Origin: Zanthoxylum bungeanum | Lineage: Eukaryota > Streptophyta > Magnoliopsida > Sapindales > Rutaceae | Direction of reading: 5' to 3' | NCBI GenBank assembly: GCA_019454045.1 | Contig: SKCR01051193.1 | Coordinates: 124,001-188,000, forward strand | DNA length: 64,000 nt | Shown: positions 11,184 to 23,604 of the stretch, piece after piece | How positions within the stretch are numbered: position 1 is the stretch's first letter | How the letters are laid out: the number at the start of each line of letters is the position of its first letter | Notes under the pieces: model-generated | Databases searched by the model: none | What the model was told of the DNA's origin: nothing | The model's input: only the letters and a program-made list of their open reading frames with translations | Made by a program: the position numbers and the translations under genes

Positions 11184-11483
11184 TACGTTGGAAACTCTAC
11201 CGTCAAACCATCCGACAGAAATATTGGAAACCCGCAGCCAAACCACCCACCACCTGACGGAAACGTTGGAAACTTCACCGTCAAACCACCCGATCCGAGC
11301 TTAAGCACGTCAAACCATTAGACGGAAACATTGAAAACTCCGCCGCCAAACCACCCAACCCGAGATTAAGCTGAGCATGTAAAACCCTCGGCTGCCCTAA
11401 GCTCTTACAAAAAATACACCCCCGAACTCGAACTCATGACCTGACAATCAAATCTCATTACAGGCAAGCCAAGTTCTTAGCTA
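11184..11483 (-). mobile_element. SINE family 1 with a multiplied 3' tail
   Basis: On the minus strand the right side has the head and middle (positions near 11440-11470 match the B-box, then CTTGTAAGAG-like and GGTTTTAC-like blocks). The tail block, seen on the plus strand as TTGGAAACTCCGCCGCCAAA with variants, occurs about four times at roughly 50-70 bp spacing (11188, 11225, 11267, 11329). Other copies in the window have one. A clear poly(T) is absent at its left edge. Confidence 0.65.
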
Positions 11484-12318
11484 GTTCTATTTTTCACCTA
11501 ACAAAATGGTATGATCATATTCTCAAGTTCATCTGTTAATTTGGTTGTTTCTGTTGGGCAGGATTATATATGGAACAGCTTGTCTCCCAACAGGAACCAG
11601 ACCGACATCAAAGGCCGCCGCCAAAAGTGCCATCATCATCTAGGCCACTCTGGCCGTATGTTAATGACTAATGAGGATAATAATCGCAAGTGTGCAATAC
11701 ATTATTTCTAGTCATTACACTAAATAAAATGAAAAGAGAGTAATTGGTGCCTAAAACACCTTAAATCTCCATTATTGCTGCTTTTACACACACAGACTGC
11801 CTTGCGAAGCCAATGTATCAAATTTATTAATTCTAGCAATCCCGCATCAGTTTCTCTCACAGTACAATTATCATAATCCGGAAAAAAAGTATTCAAACAA
11901 CGCAGATTCATGCATCAATCATTAAATGAAATATCAAGGAATGGCAAACTCGTAGCAGTACATAGAGAACTAAATAGAACTTAAAACTTTGGCTTCCAAG
12001 AATTGGGTCAGGTTTCATGTTGTTTTGCCACACGACAAGAGAAAACAGAGCCACAAAATTTCCCGCTATCATCAACAATCTCCCAATTATTTCAAGATCT
12101 ATTCCTCCCCAAAAGTATTGAGAAGGGGGAAATGTACAATTCCTCCATAGTTCCTGCAAAAGATTTCATTAGTTTTGTTAAATAAGTTAAGAGAATATAG
12201 ATGAATTGAAACTTGTACCATCATGTGGAGCTATAATAAAATTAAAAAGGTTCTTGCAACAAGCCAAGGCATAAAACCAACCTGGATCTGACAAGGCCTC
12301 TGGGCAGAATCAGTACAA
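11484..12318. other. 3' flank of the PDH E1 beta gene
   Basis: This stretch includes the presumed 3' UTR of the minus-strand PDH gene, just left of its stop at 12319. I see no conserved coding sequence; the short open frames at 11720-12185 lie on both strands and look random. An exact polyadenylation site cannot be placed. Confidence 0.5.
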
Positions 12319-15300
12319 CTATGCTGCTGCAGCCATTGGCACAGATCTGTAGCATGCTCTCTTAGCAGCACGAACAATATCTTCAACCTACATAACCCAT
12401 TAATCCAAACACGTAAGCTCTAAGCAAAAAAAAATATCTAGCACATACTAAACCTTCAGCCTAAAGAAATATTTGACAGTGACAGCATCTACAGATAGCT
12501 AATCCGCAGATCAAAAAGAGATATCCACAAAGTGAGTTAAAGCACGAGAAGCTTAATAATACAAGACCTGTGGGACAGCCATTCTCTCAAGATTGGCTGC
12601 ATATGGCATTGGAACATCAGCTCCAGCAATTCTCTCAACTGGTGCATCAAGATAAGCGAAGCTTTCCTCAGTAACAGATGCACTGTTTGGAGGGAAAAGC
12701 ATAGTCAGTAAGTATGTCAGGATTTCTCAGATAAATAGTAGAGGTCAACCATGCTAGTGGAAAGAAAGCAAAACCAGATTTCGGCACCAACTCCATGCTG
12801 AGGAAAACCCTCTTCAACTGTTACCAGTCTATTAGTTTTCCTGACTGAAGCATTGATTGTGGATCTATCTAGTGGCCTAATTGAGCGAAGATTGATAACC
12901 TGAATTAACAGAGTCAGCTATTGAGTCTAGAAAATAAAACAGAACAATTTGAAACTACACAACTGTTTATGCCAGCATCAATTTACCTCGGCACTTATTC
13001 CTTCCTTTGCAAGTATCCCAGCCGCCTGAAAACCAAGCAATATTCATTTGGAAATATGATTAGAAAGATTTGTATGGACTAACTAAAATATTTTCGGAAG
13101 GGAAAATTTTGAAGGAAGCTCCCTCTGTTACAAACCTTGAGTGAAAGGCCCACCATTTTTGAGAAAGCTGTAATAGTTACATCCTTTCCTTCTCTCTCAA
13201 TCTGTTAGAAACAGAGAATGGCCACGTAAATATAAATGGGTTATGAGACAGTAACAGTTTTATGCAGTAGTGTGAAACAGACAATCAAACTGCCAGAAAT
13301 CAAGAACAAGCAAGTTTCAAAGGTAAAACGCTATTACCTTGGCTTTCCCAATTGGAAGGCAAAAGCTGGAATCAAGAAATTCGGGTGAAATGGGGAATGA
13401 CTCACCATATCTGAAGCACAAATTTCAAGTCACCACAAATGCTTGTTAACAGAAAAATTCTAATAAAATATAACAATCAGCCTGCACAAAAATACTTACA
13501 ACAACTCATTCTCAAGAAACACAACAGGATCCGGATCCCTTATAGCAGCCTTTAGCAGTCCACGAGCATCTTCAGAATTGTATGGGCAAAGTACTTTCAA
13601 CCCAGGTACCGAGGCATACCATGCTGCATAACACTACAAGGAATCCAAAAGGAGCACCATCAAATATTATATGACAGTATGACACAAAGAAATCAGAAGT
13701 TAAAAGGTGAAAGCAATGTAGTTTACATGAACTATCCACGACGATCAAATTGGCATAATTTTGGAGAGGAAGAAACTAAATGCTGACAATTAAGATGAAC
13801 AGTATAGAAGAGACTGAGGATCCATACATGAGAGTGTTGGGCACCCACTCCAGCAGCAGCACCATTAGGCCCTCTGAAGACAATCGGAACTGATATCTGG
13901 CCAGAAGACATGTAATTTGATTTTGCAGCTGAGTTAATGATGTGGTCAATTGCCTGCAACAAAAGCCACAACAGAGATTAACAAGAAATATTCATCAGAA
14001 AGAAATCTGATTAACAGATTCCTATAATTGAACAAGCACAATGTTCCTAAACTGCCTATGCTAAAAGAATAATATTATTTGCCTTGTACGTTATAATACA
14101 ATTATCCTCTTCAGTGATTTAAGAATATGACTTCTTTTTCAATAGTATGCTTTGAATGAAATCATATCTTGATTCACCTCGCAATTTGCAAAAATCACAC
14201 TTTGAAAATAATAACATCATGGAAACAAAATTATCCACCTTTGTGAGTTTAAGAATATGGTGCTTCTTTTCATTAATATGCTTTAACTGATAAAATATGA
14301 TTCTAACATTCATGAACAGCACTTCAATCAACTAATTCAGGCAAACTAAGAACCCTAACCTGCATAGAAAAGTTGAATGTCATGAACTCCACGACAGGTT
14401 TCAAACCATAATATGCAGCACCAACTCCAATCCCAGTAAAACCAGCCTGCAAAACATGTAAGAAATAAATTACGACAGGCAGACAGCTATCCCCAAGATT
14501 AGAAACAAGAGATTCATTGGTAGATAATGAAAACAACCTTATGCATATGAAATATATATATAGGTATATATACACAGAAAGAAAGAGAGAGAAACTATAA
14601 AACAGTTTGACTAACTGTCAAAGACAGCAAAAGAATATAAATTAAAAACAAAGAATATACACAGAGATAAGGGAATAACAAAGTAGTTGAAATAAAGTAA
14701 AAGCAATAACCTCAGTGATTGGGGTATCAAGCACTCTCTCAGGGCCATACTTCTCCAATAGCCCTTTGGATATCTACACAAAACATAAAATAAAAATTTG
14801 ATAGTTAGGTGGACAAATGTAAATATAATTGTGACCTTCAAGAAACACAGAGAACCAAAGTAAATATCTCCAAGAAGTAAAACTAACCTTGTACGCACCC
14901 TGGTATTCCCCAACCTGAACTCAGAAGAAATAAAATGAACACAAATTAACCCCCACAAAAAAAAAGGTCAAGTAAACACCAGAAAAAATCCCAAATCATT
15001 TTTCATCACCTCTTCACCCATCAAGAACACTTTAGGATCAGCAGACATCTCCTCATCAAGTGCAGAGTTTAAAGCCTCTCTAACCGTCATCTGTGCATAG
15101 TTGTTGAACCCCACAAATCTTAAGTTCATATTTCACAAAATACTTGCAAAAAAATGAATTATTAAACAATGTGTCCCAAACAAGAAACAGCAGCACTAAA
15201 ACCTCATAGTTGACTAGCATCTCCATATTGAAAAGTAACCAAAAAAAAAATCTCTAACTTCTCATATCATTAAGTTTCTCGAAAGAACAACCATAATTGA

Positions 15301-15532
15301 GTAAATAATAGGTTACAAGGCACAAATACCTCTTTAGCTGCAGATGAGTAATTTCTTAACGCGGATACAACTGGGCGAAGTCTCTGGATTAAAAATCACA
15401 TTCATAACAAAACAACAGTAAAAACCAAGTAGAATAAATAAAATAAAAAATGAAAGCAAAACGAATACTATTAAAACGTACCGCAACAGGAGAACCTCCA
15501 GCAGCCACTTTTTGCCTAATAATTCCCCACAT
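12319..15532 (-). CDS. PDH2: Pyruvate dehydrogenase E1 component, beta subunit, mitochondrial
   Basis: E1 beta pairs with E1 alpha in the mitochondrial pyruvate dehydrogenase complex, which decarboxylates pyruvate with thiamine diphosphate and passes the acetyl group to lipoyl-E2. The gene has 14 coding exons: 15532-15482, 15383-15330, 15090-15010, 14914-14888, 14773-14711, 14446-14360, 13953-13828, 13633-13500, 13410-13338, 13201-13136, 13025-12987, 12899-12775, 12682-12568 and 12387-12319. All junctions are GT-AG, the frame stays open, and the product is 369 residues, normal for the family. Residues 1 to about 30 ([17 protein letters not shown]...) form a basic presequence. [15 protein letters not shown] starts the thiamine-diphosphate-binding domain, with [36 protein letters not shown] and GAQHSH. 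The C-terminal domain has [11 protein letters not shown] and [13 protein letters not shown]. It ends [12 protein letters not shown]. It resembles mitochondrial rather than plastid E1 beta. Confidence 0.97.
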
Positions 15533-15760
15533 CTTTAATTTTTTTTACCAACTAAATCCAGCCCTAATCAACCAAACAAACAAACAAAATTATTTTGGTA
15601 CACAATCATATCGTACGTAAACTAAACGCAAATCAAATGCTAGAATCACTTATTAATCAATAAAATTGAGTTCAAAATGAGGTTCGAATGACGAGTGAAG
15701 ACGCACCTTGTTTGATTGTTCGAACTGAAACTATCAGAAGTGAAAATTACAAGCGATCCG
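15533..15760 (-). promoter_or_regulatory. 5' UTR of the PDH E1 beta gene, probably with an intron
   Basis: Upstream of the start codon (15532) a good acceptor (ttgattag before 15563, minus strand) and donor (CAAG|GTGCGT at 15706) suggest a leader intron of about 143 bp. A leader intron is common in plant housekeeping genes. The transcription start is not defined by the sequence. Confidence 0.5.
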
Positions 15761-17090
15761 ATCGCCGATAAGATTAAAATATAAGGTTGAAAGAAAATGG
15801 AATGGAGCGGAGCCCGCCACATGATTATAAATGTTTATTTATTTAATTTAATTCATTTATTAGGTAATTTCAAACGGGGGTTTATAAAATTTCCTTTTTG
15901 GGCAAGAATCGAATGAGGTGGGATGTACACTAGGTATTTTTTGTCATCGTGAGGTCACGGTTTGATCTTGGGTCACAAGAGCATTTTAATCATTTGATTT
16001 TGTAGTGCGGGTCCCCTCTACTGTGATATAAATTCGCTGTAGTCCGTAGAAGATGATACTCATGTTAGTGACTAAATCTTTGGTGCAACAGTAGTATGAG
16101 TGACGTGGTACCACCGGTGAATTAAAAAATGACATGTTTAATTTAAAGGTCTTTTCTTTTTAGTTGTTTTTTAATTTTTTAACACGCGTGGAAATTGATG
16201 ATTAGTTCATGAATGACGTGATACCACTGTTGTACCAAAGATTTTCTCCATGTTAAGGGAGGCCACAGCAAGAAAATACCGAAACCTAAAAAAATTAGAG
16301 TGGTAAAATGGGACGGATTTAGAAAAGCTCACGTTTAATTTAAGTATTGTCTATTAATATTTTCAAAATTTTAAAAAAAAACTCAATTTATTAAATATTG
16401 ATTTGATGTTCTTATTATATTTTACTAAGATTGAAGTTAAATAAACAAGGTGTTTCAAAACCTAATCTATTTGCCCACCCTTAAAAAAAAGATTGATATT
16501 TCTTTATTTTAAAAATATTTGTTCAATTTCTTAATTGAAAAAAATCGAGCCGGAATTAGTTGAATTTCTTAACTAAACAACCAAATCGAATAATTATATT
16601 TTATTGAATTTCTAATATCAACTTTTGTTAATTTGTTATTTTATATTTTATTTTTATATTACTAATTTATTTGATGTTTAGTGGTGTTTAATTTCATAAA
16701 ATGTTTGTAATTTTTTTTTTTGTTTTGATTTTTCCCCACCTTTTAAATTATATTAATGTTGATTGTATCTCATTGAAAACTTATATTAGTATAGTTGTGA
16801 TTATTACAATAAATATAATATTAAAAAATACGAAGAAAATTAAATAAATATTATATTCAATGAATATTGTCAGTTTTTCAAATTTTTATTGTCATCGTCA
16901 ACGAAACAAAAAATAAATAAATTGAACTGAATCTAATCGATAATTAAAAAAAATATAATAATTTGATGTAATAAACTAAATGGTTTCTTTTTAAAAAAAA
17001 ATCAAATTAGTGTAATCATAAATTTTCTTATAATTATATAGAACCGATCTGTGTCTATTCCTAAATCATACTGTTAAATTGGAAATACAA
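15761..17090. other. Upstream flank of the PDH gene, AT-rich intergenic
   Basis: The stretch holds the presumed promoter of the minus-strand PDH gene and the MITE at 16074-16245. From 16250 to 17090 it is AT-rich with A and T runs and no open frame of note. Confidence 0.5.
16074..16245. mobile_element. Small foldback MITE, 172 bp
   Basis: The left end AAATCTTTGGTGCAACAGT and the right end (reverse complement AAATCTTTGGTACAACAGT) are inverted copies with one mismatch over 19 bp. The similarity continues weakly inward through GTGACGTGGTACCAC and GTGGTATCACGTCAT. There is no coding sequence. The target duplication is too short to call, so I leave the superfamily open. Confidence 0.65.
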
Positions 17091-18222
17091 AGTGTAGACG
17101 ATAAAGTGTGATCTAAAGTGAAATAGGAGGAAAGTCATAGACTTTACCTGTTGTAACTATGTCTCACACTAGTATGGGCTAGGCTTCCTCACGTCCAACA
17201 TAAGATTGGCCCTGCAAAATATAGACAAACCATCATTGATTCATGTCTTTCTCTCTTTTCTTAACTTCTGATAATCTATCATAAGGGTTTTTGCTTATAA
17301 TTAATGATTTCTTTTTATTTCAGCCAAACCTCATTATGACGAGATTTATTATATTTATAGGGTGAATAGTGTTGATGTGTCCCTCTTCGATTGACAGATG
17401 TTCACTTGCATGATGTGCACATGACATATGACATGCTCAAATACGGGATTAAGTGTATTAACACATGTAATTATGCATGTTATGAATTTTCGTTTTCCTT
17501 AACGCATAGGTTAGTATTTCATACGCCACTTTCTATTTCTGCGAAATACGATTGTGTGCACGAGTTTAGGTTTCCTATAAATTTTCAACCTTAGGCTACT
17601 ATGAACACACTCCTCTTGTTTCTCACTCAGTATACTCGAACATACTTTATTTCCGGTGTCTGATGAGGAACTCGGGTGTAGTGATCCACATATTTTTTCA
17701 GCTTTTAATCATTCATGCTCACCATCCCTTCATTACACAGATTTATTAGGCATATTAAAGTCTCATCATGCGTGTACCTCATACAAGAATGACATAAATT
17801 TCAATTTATATATAAGTTTTCCATGTTTTTAATTCAATTTTATAAATCATGATGCATGCATGTCATAATCTCCTCTAAATTTCTATGGGAGAACATAATA
17901 AATTTGTCCTCCTCATAGATGGTGTCAATCATATAGGCGGTAAAAGTGTGATATAAAGTGAAATATGAGAAAAGTCATGGGCTTTACCTATTGTAAATGG
18001 ACCTCACACTGGTATGTGATATGCTTCATCATGTCCAGCATAAGATTGACCCTGGAAATATGGACAAACCCTTATTGATTAGTGTATTTCTCTCTTTTCT
18101 TAACTCCCGATAATCTACCATAAGGGTTTTTGCATGTAATTAATGATTTCTTTTTATTTCAATTGAACCTCATTATGACGGGATTTATGATATTTATAAG
18201 ATGAATAGTTTTGAGGTGTCAA
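17091..18222 (+). repeat. Pair of diverged direct repeats (about 290 bp each)
   Basis: Positions 17091-17380 and 17936-18222 are direct repeats at roughly 85% identity by eye. Shared blocks include AAAGTGTGAT, TTCTCTCTTTTCTTAACT, TAAGGGTTTTTGC and AATGATTTCTTTTTATTTCA. The spacer is about 555 bp and non-coding. They could be old LTRs of a small non-coding element or a segmental duplication. I found no clear primer-binding site or TG...CA ends. Confidence 0.6.
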
Positions 18223-18935
18223 TGAGGAATTTAACATTGATACGGAGACCGGAAATCGGAGTGGATCTGAGTTGGTACTTTGGATTCCGGAATGACATTT
18301 CTTCCAGGGTGGATTCACCTAAGAGGGTTGTCTTTTCCACTATGGAATTATTCTTCACTTCTTTAGAGAAACTTCCCTCGGAATGGATCGACTCCGGAGT
18401 ACATAGACAGTAGAAGATATTTTGAACTGTCACGTGTCACAATCATACCGTGACAGATGTCACTTCCAATTGGTTTAGTCTTTGTTTACGGCAGACCCAT
18501 TTATAGTATATTGTGAATGAAGCGTTATTCATATTGCTGACACACGTATTTCATAGAATGACCAAATTTGTACACCTACATTGAGAATCCGTCTATGAGT
18601 GTTTAAAATCATACAAAAAATAATTTTTTAAATTAAAAATATTTAAAATCTATTGACAATATTTTTTAAAACACAAATTAAGCAATACCAAACTCATTAC
18701 TCACCTCAATTGTCGTGGCTGCTTCTTATTGTGTCTTTGGAATTTACTTCGAAAAAAAAAAACTTTGCGCTTTTGATACTAGGGATATGATGGTCATTTC
18801 CGGCAATAAAACTTCGTATGCTGCTTGTAGCTCGAGCTGGGGAGCTGTTCACAGTTCACACTAAACAAGTAAAAAAAAGAATCCCAAATTTATCATATCA
18901 CGAGAGAAAATTTTATGTGGTGTTAACACTGTTAC

Positions 18936-19082
18936 TTTTTTTTTTTTTTTGATAATTGGGTAAATCGATGACTTTTCACACAGGTATGGCCCCAAGTAAA
19001 TGCACCTAGTGAGATTCGAACCTTGAACCTGAGAATGAACAAACCACTCAACCCCAAAGCATTTACCATCAACCCAAGGTGC
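18936..19082 (-). mobile_element. tRNA-derived SINE, family 2, internally deleted
   Basis: A T run at 18936-18950 (poly(A) on the minus strand) is followed by the reverse complement of a tRNA-like head. On the minus strand it reads GGTTGATGGTAAATGCTTTG (A-box region) and GGTTCAAGGTTCGAATCTCA (B-box). It matches the full copy at 32728-32971 but lacks about 90 bp of its middle. Confidence 0.75.
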
Positions 19083-19231
19083 ACATTTTGGCAGCTCATT
19101 TGAGGACTCGAACGGTTCGGTCAGGTTGAACGTAAGAGGCTTACAACGAGGTGCCTGACTGACACGAACACAAGTGAGTGCATATCCACAGGCGGTCGGG
19201 TTCCTTTTCTTCAACAAATTAAGAATAAGCA

Positions 19232-19320
19232 TCTAAGACGCACACAGCGTGGCACCATCACCCACCCCCTTGGCCTGGCTGATGCTATAACTTCTGATGG
19301 TTCCACGCTGGTGTGCGCCT
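19232..19320. repeat. Inverted repeat, stem about 24 bp, loop about 45 nt
   Basis: GACGCACACAGCGTGGCACC at about 19235 is matched in reverse complement by GGTTCCACGCTGGTGTGCGC near 19300-19318, with a few mismatches. It is GC-rich against AT-rich surroundings. A TATA-like TTATAAATAGAG on the minus strand at about 19465-19480 lies nearby, but I find no gene for it. Confidence 0.5.
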
Positions 19321-21489
19321 CAAACCCTACTCTTTATATTTTCATAACTTCACCAAATGGAAACCTTGTTTCTCACAATCTCAAAATACAAACAATACAT
19401 ACAATATAAGGAGTTAGAGTTGAATGAAGTTAGTGTCGTGGGATCGTGGAGTGTGAGGATTGCTCTATTTATAACATCACTGAACCTATCAGAAAACACA
19501 GAGGCCCAAAAAAAAACAAAAAACAAAAATATAAATAGAATCAAGGGAATGGGCAGCCGTTCACTGGAATTTGTAAAAAAAGAGAAAGAAAACAAAGAGT
19601 ACATGCATATAATTGTCCACGTTCGGGGCATATGAACCTAGCCTACAATTTATGGCAGTGGACACGTGAATTCTGTAATTTCTATTGGATCAAAATGGTT
19701 GCGGGGTTTTTTGTCCGGGCCAGGTTTTATGTTAAACCCCACCGCCAAGTGCTTTGAAGAAACTCGAATGCTATTATCTTTCCTAAATCTAACCTTTAGC
19801 CTCATCTAGGGATCTAAAATTTCGAATCTCAATATTCTTTTTGGATAAAAAGCAGATTAAGATTTGAATTATTTTTCATCCGGTCGAATTTAAGATATTT
19901 TTCATCTCAATTTCTAATCGTGATAAGAGATCCTAACGGTTCGATTTGAGATTTGATAAGATTTATAATATTGATTCAATAATAAATATAAGGTTCGAAA
20001 TAATTTTTTATCATGAATCCGATGAGAATTAGCTAATACATACCCATTTACTAACCTCATCCTTAGTTATAGGTCAGAGACTTAGATCATTCATAAGTTC
20101 TTTACAATTGGGTCTAGCCAAAATATTACGTTGGGTGAGCATAGAATCGCTAAAAAGAAGGCCCAGAGCAAATAGAGCATGTAGAGTTTGATGTATTAGG
20201 ATCGGATATAGGTAATTTATAAGATTGATTTAACAGATAGGATATGTGTATAGGAATCTGGATTCTGGAGTACGAGTATTAATATAAAGCCAACAACGCC
20301 AAGAAGCGTCTTCTTAGAGGTTGGTAGGTACCCTTCTTCCTAAACCTTAAAACTCTCAAGTTGCATCACTCTTTTGTACCGAAGCATCTATATGTTTGTG
20401 ATGGTTATTTTAGAAATTTGTTCATTTCATAGAAATGGGTGGTAGTTTTTTTTGTTGTTTTGATGATTTAGGGGACTTGAATTCCTAAATTTTCAGTATC
20501 AGTTATATTGGATACTAGGTGTTAATGGTTGAAACAGAAAGGCTCTGTAACATCTCGGATGTTCAAAATTTAATCGATGCATCTTAGTGGCGGGATCATT
20601 ACTGTTCCATCTGGGTTAGCGTTTAGCTGATTTTGAAAAATTTATCCTCTTATTGAATGTAGTAGTACTGTGGTGGGTGCTCGTCTCAAATTATCTCAAA
20701 CATTGAACAGCGGCCTTTGAGAATTGAGGTTGCAATCGAAAATTACTTCTGAGGCGCCTCCTCGTGGCCACAACGAGTCACGAAGCCCGGATTTTCAACT
20801 AGCCCAGGTTTGAGGCGGACACCTCAACCCGAAGCCCTAAAGTTACTATTTTTTTAAAAAAATAATAATAAATTATATAAGGGAGATGATGAAAGTGGGG
20901 ACAAAGAGTACCGACTTAAACTTCTTTATAGACTAAAAAGTTATATAAAATAATTCTGAAGTTATTAACCACGTTGACAAGGTTGTTCAACCCCGATATT
21001 TTGTCGAAAATGACAAAATAATTATTATTTTTAAAACTAACTAATATTTATTATTATATTTTTTTTATTAGTTATATTTTGTTATTAATAAATTTATTAA
21101 TGATAGGAATTATATATAATGATAACTCTTTGAGGATGACGTTTTATACTCATATTTCCTGTTAGTAGACACAAATGATATCCTATTTAGAGATCAGCAG
21201 TCATTTTATTTTATGAACTTGTTTTGTTATGTTTCATTTTGTTTAGTTTTGATGGATGCTTTTATGTATTAGTTGATATGGATTTATTGTAGATGATTTA
21301 TTTCAATGCTTTTAGTTTTTCGTGTTCGGAAAGAGGCCGTCGCCTCGACCGCCTCATGATTGCCCGTCTCGCCTCAAGTGTGGAACCGCCTCGCACCGCA
21401 TACCCAGTTTTCGAAACTTGGTTGTAATTTGCTTTGTTCTAAAGGATTAGTAACACACTGCGTCACGGAAATGCATGCACACATACATA
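19321..21489. other. Intergenic, no gene recognised
   Basis: Both strands are open at 19350-19635 without recognisable protein features. GAGGCG-rich blocks at about 20745-20840 and 21320-21415 may be the ends of an unrecognised element, since similar words occur in both orientations. The rest is AT-rich. Confidence 0.4.
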
Positions 21490-21783
21490 TGTTGTAAATA
21501 TGAATTTTTATAAAAATTGGTTTTAATATTTTGATGAGTTACAAAAATTTATTTTGGAGAAGTTAGAAAATCAAAATTATTATGATGATTTAAGTTATCA
21601 AATTTTGTCATTATAATTGGTGTTAATGTGTTTTAATTAAAAAATTAATTATTATATTTTCAATAACTGAAATTACTTTATTATTATATTTTATTGAATA
21701 AGTTACATTTTGTGGTTAATATATCAAAAGCCTCACTATATTAACCCAAGTTGCATCTTCTCATATTTTGAGAAAAAACAACA
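21490..21783 (+). repeat. 5' LTR of the 21.5-kb copia element
   Basis: A 294-bp direct repeat of 25503-25797, with inverted ends TGTTGT and ACAACA. Confidence 0.9.
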
Positions 21784-23604
21784 ATTTTAAGACGTATTCG
21801 ATCTGCTATATTTGTTTATGTTATATTTGTTACTGTTCTTATGGTGCAATTATACGTAAATTATGCAAGAAATAAACTTTAAGGGAATTGATAGGCTTGT
21901 GAGAAAGTTGGATTTAATATATTTTATATCATGAGTCTTGACAAATATTCAGATTTCATGAAATTGGAATATTCGATGTTTGCATCATGCAGAATGTTGT
22001 TTTGAATTGAGCTTTTACATAAATATATATATATATATATGGTTATTGGTTTAGATGTTCAACCATGTGGATTTATATATTTTAATAGATTTTCTGTTGG
22101 TATGCTTATGATATTCCTTATATTTAGATGATCAATTTTTTTTTTTTGCTGTAGCTTTGTAAGCACATTCATGAAGTAACAGCTTTCATGTGGTAACAGT
22201 CATGCTGATGTTTTGGAATTGATTTTTTAAAAAAAACATTTGTGTATATGTTGCATGACTTATTTTATTTTGTCAATGTATCTACAGTATTTGTATATAC
22301 ATGTTTGAGTAAATAATTTTGATAATATCATTTATGCTAAAAATAAGTGCGGATGAGACTATAAGATTGATGAAGCTGTTGAACTTTTAGAATAGGCAAT
22401 GATGAAATGACTGTTAATGTATAGAGATTATTTAGAATTGTCAACAATTTCAAGAAGCTGCAGGAAAATGTTTAAATACATTTATAATTTAATTGATGAC
22501 TATTAACTATTTATTGAATTTTTCAATGCTGCTAAAATATGAGTGGATATATAGGTTATTGAGATTGATAGCCTGATGTCATATTCTGAAATTTTTAGAC
22601 TTATCCTGTGAGTAATATTTGAGAAATTATTTGGTATATATTGCCTATAATGAATTAGACATGTATTTACCGATTTGAATGATTTTGGATTAAAATATGT
22701 TGTTTTTGAAATCATAATTTTTGTGGTGTTTCTTGGAAGTTGAACAGTCCTTGTATGTGGCTTATTTATATGGTTTAAATATGTAGAAAATGCAACTTCA
22801 TTGTCTAGGATTGGCTTGATCATGTTCCATGTTTGAACTTATGTGCTGATCTTGTGGCCTTTATTTTACCCCAAGGATTATGCCAAAATTTGATAGTGGA
22901 ATAGGATATGAGACTCGTAGGCTAGTAGTGGGGATCATCATAAATGGTGTTTGGTTCTTTCATGTGTTAATGTTTAATCAGCTTAGATCTTTTTGTGCTT
23001 GATCTCAATTGAGACTTGAAGGTTGTTCTCATTTTGTTGTATATATAATGGCTGAGCCAACTGCTGACTGAAACAACAAAGATATTGCCATCTAAGGCAG
23101 AGAAGAAGAAGAGTAAAGCTTGCTAATTATTTTTCTAACTCTTTTGCTGACAAGTATGATTGTTCTCATTGTGTGTTTTTCTTCCTATACTGCGATTGCT
23201 TATTGAATGTACATTGGAGAGAGACAACGTTTCAACAGATACTCTTCTTGTTCAACATGCTGTTAGTGAGAAGCATAGAGCTGTGAATCATATGCAAATG
23301 CTGTCATATTGCTAAACAGAAGGTAATGAAGATGAATCAATTGCTGAAACTAATAAAACAACGATGATGAAATATGTGGGAATCAAATACTCAACGGTAT
23401 GTTTGATGCATTATTTGATATTTGTCATGATGAATTTACTGCAAAAGAATAATAGAAAATTAAGGTTGTCCTAAAAATACATGCATATATGTCTTTGTTT
23501 CAATATGAATGATTATGACCTTAGGAATAACAAGAATCATAATCACCGAAAATGAAACAATCTGGATGGACACTAATCTCTCTCAAGAAATGATGATAGT
23601 TAGT

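Noticed and set aside
19350..19635. Two mirror-image open frames of about 92 codons
   Set aside because: Both strands are open over the same stretch, composition is Lys/Asn or Phe/Ser-rich, and there is no family resemblance; a chance result of few stops is more likely.
20745..21415. GAGGCG-rich blocks as the ends of a DNA transposon
   Set aside because: The words are repeated in both orientations, but I found no aligned terminal inverted repeat or target duplication.
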